Positions 59,795-64,000 of a stretch of 64,000 bases of DNA are shown in pieces. Location: assembly GCF_019977195.1 (NCBI RefSeq), contig NZ_AP024643.1, positions 248,001-312,000 of the forward strand, in the 5' to 3' direction. The translations under genes and the position numbers were made by a program. How positions within the stretch are numbered: position 1 is the stretch's first letter; each line of letters opens with the position of its first letter. The notes beneath the pieces are model-generated. The model saw only the letters and a list, made by a program, of their open reading frames with translations, did no database searches and was not told the DNA's origin. This DNA is from Arthrobacter sp. StoSoilA2. GTDB lineage: Bacteria > Actinomycetota > Actinomycetes > Actinomycetales > Micrococcaceae.

Positions 59795-60925
59795 TTACTT
59801 TTTGAACCGCTGTGGGCGGACGAAGTCCAGCCCGTCGAAGCCGCCCTTGCCAAGTGCTTCGCTGGCAGCAATCTGGCCGTAGCCGGAAGCCATCTTGAAG
59901 CCGGCGCCAGAGAAGCCGGTGGCGGAGTAGATCCTGCCCGGCTCAGTAAAGAAGCCAAGGAGGGGTTGCGAATCCGAAGTGAACAGATCCGGGAAGGCAT
60001 CCGAACGGACGATGCTGGGAACCAGGTCCGGGAAGAATTCCGTCACCGTCTCAATGGTTTCCGCAATCTCCGCCTTGGTCAGCTCCCTGGGCACTGAGTC
60101 CGCGGAGGGGGTTGGTGCACCGCGGCCATCGAGGGTGGCTTTCACGGTGACGCCGTCCACCGCGGGCGCCCCATACATGGAGCGTTCACCGGAAATCCTG
60201 ATGAAGATGGGGAACTTCTCCGGGGTGAACCGGGTTGCGTCGCGGGCGACGAACCAGCTCAGGAAAATCCTGCGGGTATCCGTGTGCGCCTTCAGGTAAT
60301 CGGGCATGAGCTGCCGGGACCACCCACCCGAGGCGATGATCACCCGTTCGAATGTCCAGGACTGTTCGCCGGAGGTGACCACAACGCCGTCGTTGGTTTC
60401 GGTGATGCTGCTGACAGGAGTATTGCTGAGGACCGTGGCCCCGTTGGCCTGTGCCGCTGCAACCGCTGCGGTAACTGCCCGATCCGTGCGGAGTGCGCCC
60501 CCGAAGGGATCGTAAACGGCGACATCGTCAGCCCGGAGATTGTGTTGCGGGTAGCGTTCGGCCATCTCCTCCCTGCTGAGGATCTGGTGGCTCGCTCCGT
60601 TGATGCGGGTGGTTTCCAGCAGCTTGGGAATGTATGGTCCATCAGCAGTACCGATGGAGAGTCCGCCGCAGCGGGTGAGGATGTCCTGTCCCGTTTCTGC
60701 TTCGAGCTCGGCCCACAGATCCCGGGAGCGTTCCAGGATGGGGTAGTAGTCCGGCCTTCCCCTGTAAAGCATCCGGAAAAGCCGGGTGTCGCCACCCACC
60801 GCACTTCTGCCATGGCCCGGGGCGTGTGCTTCAAAGCCGACCACGGAATCGGACAGTCGTGAGGCCTGCCAGAGCGCCATGCTTCCGATGCTGCCCAGGC
60901 CGATGACGGCGAGTTTTCCATCCAT
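59795..60925 (-). CDS. FAD-dependent amine oxidase, monomeric sarcosine oxidase/SolA-like
   Basis: 376-aa flavoprotein of the MSOX/N-methyltryptophan oxidase family, which oxidises secondary or primary amino acids. The FAD motif GLGSIG is at 9-14, and GGDTRLFRMLY (44-54) is the family signature after it. Known members bind FAD covalently through a Cys near residue 315; here that segment reads AFPDLFTSDSQPLLG, and the only Cys in the protein is Cys86. FAD must thus be held non-covalently or differently. It is 3 nt after the ABC ATPase gene, in the transporter operon. It probably starts the breakdown of the imported compound. Confidence 0.88.
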   Translation of the reverse strand: MDGKLAVIGLGSIGSMALWQASRLSDSVVGFEAHAPGHGRSAVGGDTRLFRMLYRGRPDYYPILERSRDLWAELEAETGQDILTRCGGLSIGTADGPYIPKLLETTRINGASHQILSREEMAERYPQHNLRADDVAVYDPFGGALRTDRAVTAAVAAAQANGATVLSNTPVSSITETNDGVVVTSGEQSWTFERVIIASGGWSRQLMPDYLKAHTDTRRIFLSWFVARDATRFTPEKFPIFIRISGERSMYGAPAVDGVTVKATLDGRGAPTPSADSVPRELTKAEIAETIETVTEFFPDLVPSIVRSDAFPDLFTSDSQPLLGFFTEPGRIYSATGFSGAGFKMASGYGQIAASEALGKGGFDGLDFVRPQRFKK

Positions 60926-60928
60926 CGC

Positions 60929-61696
60929 TTACAGCACCTGCTTCAGGAAGGCCTGGGTGCGTGCTTCCTTGGGGTTCTTCAGGATCTCCCGGGCATCTCC
61001 ACGTTCCACCACGTAGCCCTCATCCATGAAGATCAGGGAATCGGCCACTTCGCGGGCGAAGCCCATCTCGTGGGTGACTACCACCATGGTCATGCCCTTC
61101 TTGGCGAGGTCCTGCATGACACCGAGGACTTCCCCTACCTTTTCGGGGTCAAGGGCGCTGGTGGGTTCGTCGAACAGGATGATTTCCGGATCCATGGCCA
61201 AAGACCGGGCGATGGCGACCCGCTGCTGCTGCCCGCCGGAAAGCTCGGCCGGGTAGCGGTCACCGAAAGCGCCGAGGCCCACGCTGGTGAGCAGTTCCTG
61301 GGCGCGCTTGGAGGATTCCTTCTTGTCGGCACCCTTGACCAGGACCGGACCGGACATGACATTCTCGCGGGCAGTCATGTTCGGGAACAGGTTGAACTGC
61401 TGGAAGACCATGCCTACCCGTGTACGTTGCTGGGCAAGCTTCTTAGGGGGCAGCGCGTGGTAGGCGTGGTCGGTCTCGTAGTACCCGAAATCGTCGCCGT
61501 TGACTTTCAGGATTCCGGAGTCCACAGTCTCCAGGCCGTTGATGCAGCGCAACAGCGTGGACTTTCCGGAGCCGCTGGGTCCGATGATGCAGCAGATTTC
61601 ACCGCTGGCGATATCGAGGTCGATATCGTGGAGAACGGTCTTGTGCCCAAAGGACTTACGAATTCGGCGGGCGTGGATTGTGCCGTCGGTGCTCAT
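60929..61696 (-). CDS. Amino acid ABC transporter ATP-binding protein
   Basis: 255-aa ABC ATPase of the polar amino-acid (PAAT/HAAT) type. Walker A GPSGSGKST, signature LSGGQQQR, Walker B ILFDEPTSALD and the H-loop THEMGF are all intact. It starts at 61696, overlapping the permease stop by 4 nt (ATGA), and precedes the amine-oxidase gene by 3 nt. It is energising the importer encoded upstream. Confidence 0.95.
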   Translation of the reverse strand: MSTDGTIHARRIRKSFGHKTVLHDIDLDIASGEICCIIGPSGSGKSTLLRCINGLETVDSGILKVNGDDFGYYETDHAYHALPPKKLAQQRTRVGMVFQQFNLFPNMTARENVMSGPVLVKGADKKESSKRAQELLTSVGLGAFGDRYPAELSGGQQQRVAIARSLAMDPEIILFDEPTSALDPEKVGEVLGVMQDLAKKGMTMVVVTHEMGFAREVADSLIFMDEGYVVERGDAREILKNPKEARTQAFLKQVL

Positions 61697-62625
61697 CGTG
61701 CGATGCCTTCCGGTGCGGTCAGGGTGACTTTCTTGGACTTGCGGGGTACCCGGGCGGAGGTGTGGGAGTACTTCTGTTCGAGCTTGGACTGCGGGTAGCT
61801 CAGCAGCAGCGTCATCACCAGGTACCACAGGCTCGCCACGATCAGCAGCGGGATGGTCTCGTAAGTACGTGCGTAGATGAGCTGGGCGCTCTGCAGAAGT
61901 TCCGCAACACCCAGGACACTGACCAGGGATGTTTCCTTGAACATTCCAATGACCTGGTTGCCGGTGGCCGGAATGATCGATGGCATGGCCTGGGGAATGA
62001 TGATCTTGCGCATCTTCGTAGAGGCGCTCATTCCCAGGGAGTCCGCGGCTTCAATTTGTCCCTTGCCCACCGAGGAGAACCCTCCGCGGATGATTTCTGC
62101 CATGTACGCGGCTTCATTCAACGTCAAACCGACCAAGGCTGCGGTGATCGGACCCATGAGTGCATTCGTGTCGATTGCGGTGCCGATGTCGGTAAACGGG
62201 ATCCCGATGGTGAGGTTCGGGTACAGGGCGGAGATGTTGAACCAGAAGATCAGCTGGACCAGGACCGGGGTACCGCGGAACAGGGTGATGAACGCCCCTG
62301 CTGTGGCCGCGATCGGCTTGACGCTCGAGGACCTCATAATCGCAATGACCAGGCCCAGGAGGGTACCCAGGGCCATGCTTGCGAGCGTAAGGAAGATGGT
62401 GAGCATCAGCCCGCGGAGGATCGATTCGTGGGTGAAATACTTGGCCACCACGTCCCACTTGAAGTTGGGGTTGGTGGAGACCGAGAAGAGGATGCCCGCG
62501 CCAAACAGGATGGAAACCACCCAGGCGACGTATTCAAAAGTGCTTCTGCGGCGAAGGCGGGGCTTGAGTGCCGGATCAATTCCGTTCATTGTCGGTTTGC
62601 TTCCGTTACTGATGGTTTGCACCAT
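61693..62625 (-). CDS. Amino acid ABC transporter permease
   Basis: 310-aa permease of the His/Glu/Gln type. A charged N-terminal tail of about 45 residues precedes the membrane segments; the EAA-like loop (EAADSLGMSASTKMRKIIIPQAMPSIIPATGNQVI) is typical. FRGTPVLVQLIFW is the conserved family motif. Only one permease gene is present, so a homodimer is expected. AGAGG is upstream of the ATG at 62625. Basic C-terminal tail with KSKK. Confidence 0.93.
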   Translation of the reverse strand: MVQTISNGSKPTMNGIDPALKPRLRRRSTFEYVAWVVSILFGAGILFSVSTNPNFKWDVVAKYFTHESILRGLMLTIFLTLASMALGTLLGLVIAIMRSSSVKPIAATAGAFITLFRGTPVLVQLIFWFNISALYPNLTIGIPFTDIGTAIDTNALMGPITAALVGLTLNEAAYMAEIIRGGFSSVGKGQIEAADSLGMSASTKMRKIIIPQAMPSIIPATGNQVIGMFKETSLVSVLGVAELLQSAQLIYARTYETIPLLIVASLWYLVMTLLLSYPQSKLEQKYSHTSARVPRKSKKVTLTAPEGIAR

Positions 62626-62638
62626 GGGAGCACCTCTC

Positions 62639-63565
62639 CTAGTTGAGTTTCGCATCCGTGATGGCTCCGGCATCGAGGCCCCAGGTGGAGAGGGACTTCT
62701 TGTATTCCGGGCTGTTCAGGACCGACTGGATGGCGGCCTGGAGGGCGGGAGTCAGGGCAGATCCCTTTTTGACACCGATTGCGGTGAGGTCGCTGGATCC
62801 GACGTTGATCTGGGGGGTCAGGATTGTGAACGATTTGGGCTGCTGCTTCTCGGCCCAGGCGAGGGAGGTTGTGTCGTAGAGGATGCCGTCGATCCGCTTG
62901 GATGCCAGCTGCGTCAGGGCTTCCTGGACGTTGGGCAGGGTCACGGCGTTGATCGCGGGCTGTCCCTTGGAAGTGCAGGTCTGCTCCGAGAGGGCCGGGA
63001 GTCGCTTGAGCTGGCCCGTCGAGCCCTGGGTAACGGCAATGTTCTTACCGCACAGTGTCTCGTTGCTGAGCTTCAGCGGGTTGCCTGCGGCCACGGCCAC
63101 TGAGTTGCCGGCTTTGAAGTAGTCGATCATGTCCAGGACCTTCAACCGCTCAGCGGTCTTGGACATGGTGGTGGCGGTGAAGTCGTAGCGCCCGCCGTCC
63201 AGGCCGGGGACGATCGTGTCGAACTTGGTGTCCTGGAACTTCAGCTTCAGGCCGAGCTTCTTTGCCACCAGGCGGGCAATGTCCGGGTTCAGGCCGATCG
63301 GTGTCGAGTTGTCTTCAGCGAGGAACGTCGTCGGCGGGTAGTGCAGGTCCATGGCGACCGTCAGTTCACCCTTGTCCTTATAGGACGCCGGCAGGAGGCT
63401 TACGGCCTTTTCGTCGGGCTGGACGCCCTCGGAGATGTCTGTAGTGTTCGTGGTCTTGCTCGCGTCCGGGGAATCGCTGCTGTTGGCTGTTCCACCACAG
63501 GCGCTCAGGGCGAGTAGTACGGCAAGTCCTGCGGCTGCAGTCTGGGCCTTGTTACGAATCTTCAT
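62639..63565 (-). CDS. Amino acid-type solute-binding lipoprotein
   Basis: 308-aa family 3 binding protein. It starts with a lipoprotein signal peptide (lipobox LALSAC, about residues 18-23), a Ser/Thr/Asp-rich linker, and then the fold beginning GELTVAMDLHYPPTTFLAEDN. GLNPDIARLVAKKLG and YDFTATTMSKTAERLKVLDM are typical ligand-site regions. AAGGGAAG is upstream of the ATG. First gene of the transporter operon; the palindrome of site 4 lies 108 nt upstream. The ligand is unknown; neighbours suggest an N-substituted or omega-amino acid. Confidence 0.93.
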   Translation of the reverse strand: MKIRNKAQTAAAGLAVLLALSACGGTANSSDSPDASKTTNTTDISEGVQPDEKAVSLLPASYKDKGELTVAMDLHYPPTTFLAEDNSTPIGLNPDIARLVAKKLGLKLKFQDTKFDTIVPGLDGGRYDFTATTMSKTAERLKVLDMIDYFKAGNSVAVAAGNPLKLSNETLCGKNIAVTQGSTGQLKRLPALSEQTCTSKGQPAINAVTLPNVQEALTQLASKRIDGILYDTTSLAWAEKQQPKSFTILTPQINVGSSDLTAIGVKKGSALTPALQAAIQSVLNSPEYKKSLSTWGLDAGAITDAKLN

Positions 63566-63672
63566 GGTGCTTCCCTTCGAGGGAGTCGGTCACTGGGGAG
63601 GGAGAAGTTCTAGGTTGCAATGTGATCCGGATCTCTCCGTCATCTAATGCAATGCAACCCCCTCAACAGTAG

Positions 63673-63684
63673 ATTGTCAACAAT
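63673..63684. promoter_or_regulatory. Candidate GntR-regulon operator, site 4
   Basis: ATTGTCAACAAT, same core as sites 1-3 in reverse orientation. It lies in the 337-nt gap between the binding-protein gene (start 63565) and the divergent HAD gene (start 63903). Apart from sites 4 and 5 nothing else was seen in the gap. Confidence 0.85.
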
Positions 63685-63744
63685 TGACAGAAAGTTTTTT
63701 CAAGCTTCCTCTCTGTGAGAATGGTTCTAATTACGGCACTAGAA

Positions 63745-63779
63745 ACTGTTGACAATTTACAATTTGGCGGCCTAGAGTC
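63745..63779 (+). promoter_or_regulatory. GntR-regulon operator site 5 with promoter
   Basis: ACTGTTGACAAT (63745-63756) differs from the core by one base. Its TTGACA (63750-63755) is also a perfect -35 hexamer, followed 18 nt later by TAGAGT (63774-63779). This promoter reads towards the HAD gene at 63903, and a bound repressor would cover the -35. Confidence 0.8.
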
Positions 63780-63902
63780 GAATCATCGGGCACGAACCTT
63801 CCAGCCCGCCAGGCACGATTTCGCGGTTCAGCTCGCCTCTTTCGATACCTCCACACACACGGGGCAAGCCCCCTTCCATCTCCCGAAAAGAACGGAAACC
63901 CC

Positions 63903-64000
63903 ATGGCAGAGACCAACTTCCGGCCGAAGTACATCTCCTTCGATGTCTACGGCACGCTGATCAACTTCGACATCGATCCCACCACCCGGCGGCTGCTCGA
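63903..64000 (+). CDS. HAD hydrolase, haloacid dehalogenase type II-like (partial)
   Basis: Start of a gene cut off by the window end; only about 32 residues are visible. The motif FDVYGTL contains the nucleophilic Asp of HAD enzymes, and the Tyr-Gly variant is typical of type II haloacid dehalogenase-like proteins (L-2-haloacid dehalogenase family), many of which act on other substrates. ATG at 63903. Its promoter contains site 5 of the regulon, so it probably takes part in the same pathway as the transporter and amine oxidase. Confidence 0.75.
   Translation, partial: MAETNFRPKYISFDVYGTLINFDIDPTTRRLL

Noticed and set aside
61877..63103. 408-aa plus-strand open frame opposite the ABC permease and binding protein
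   Set aside because: Antisense shadow of two well-defined transport genes.

Overview
The window is high-GC chromosomal DNA from an actinobacterium of the Arthrobacter/Paenarthrobacter group (Micrococcaceae). This is inferred from the C50-type carotenoid operon with a split lycopene cyclase, the Ku/LigD pair, the GAF-ANTAR protein, the DUF222/HNH protein, and the codon use. No rRNA, tRNA, CRISPR array, transposase or phage gene was seen; the window reads as ordinary chromosome with several catabolic islands.

Layout. 0-5.3 kb: a PrmC-like methyltransferase, two small proteins, then the end-joining pair ligD and ku, flanked by two copies of a 66-bp palindromic repeat. 5.3-10.7 kb: a CUT1 sugar-type ABC transporter with a class V PLP enzyme, and a divergent FadR-type regulator. 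10.7-14.1 kb: small stress-type proteins, Dps and topoisomerase IB. 14.1-20.3 kb: a fructose PTS cluster on the minus strand (fruR-fruK-fruA-ptsI-ptsH) with a clear operator upstream. 20.4-23.1 kb: overlapping small genes and two zinc-ribbon paralogues on either side of a GAF-ANTAR protein. 23.1-25.9 kb: a YbdK-type ligase, a VOC/AraC pair and an esterase. 26-30.3 kb: a LacI regulator, beta-phosphoglucomutase and a GH65 phosphorylase, a maltose/trehalose-type phosphorolysis operon. 30.4-33 kb: small genes and a DUF222/HNH protein. 33.2-40.3 kb: the carotenoid operon idi-crtE-crtB-crtI-crtYe-(crtYf::crtEb fusion) between two MarR regulators. 40.3-48 kb: MntH, a CPBP-type membrane protein, a degenerate EAL protein, an SGNH hydrolase, a ZIP transporter, two regulators and a lipoprotein. 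48.1-52.7 kb: an XRE regulator, ilvD and a pyruvate-oxidase-like ThDP enzyme. 52.8-64 kb: a debranching-enzyme-like glycosidase, a cupin, and an amine/omega-amino-acid catabolic region (GntR, succinate-semialdehyde dehydrogenase, class III aminotransferase, FAD amine oxidase, amino-acid ABC transporter, and the start of a type II HAD hydrolase).

How the genes work together. The most system-like feature is a set of five near-identical palindromes (core ATTGTTGACAAT) upstream of the transporter, the aminotransferase, the HAD gene, the cupin, and the divergent pair at 52.8 kb. They look like operators of the GntR/FCD regulator encoded inside the cluster, and would tie these genes into one regulon for uptake of an amino compound and its breakdown through a GABA/succinate semialdehyde-like route. 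A second unexpected pattern is the repeated presence of short tandem duplications (12-22 bp) at or across the stop codons of several unrelated genes.
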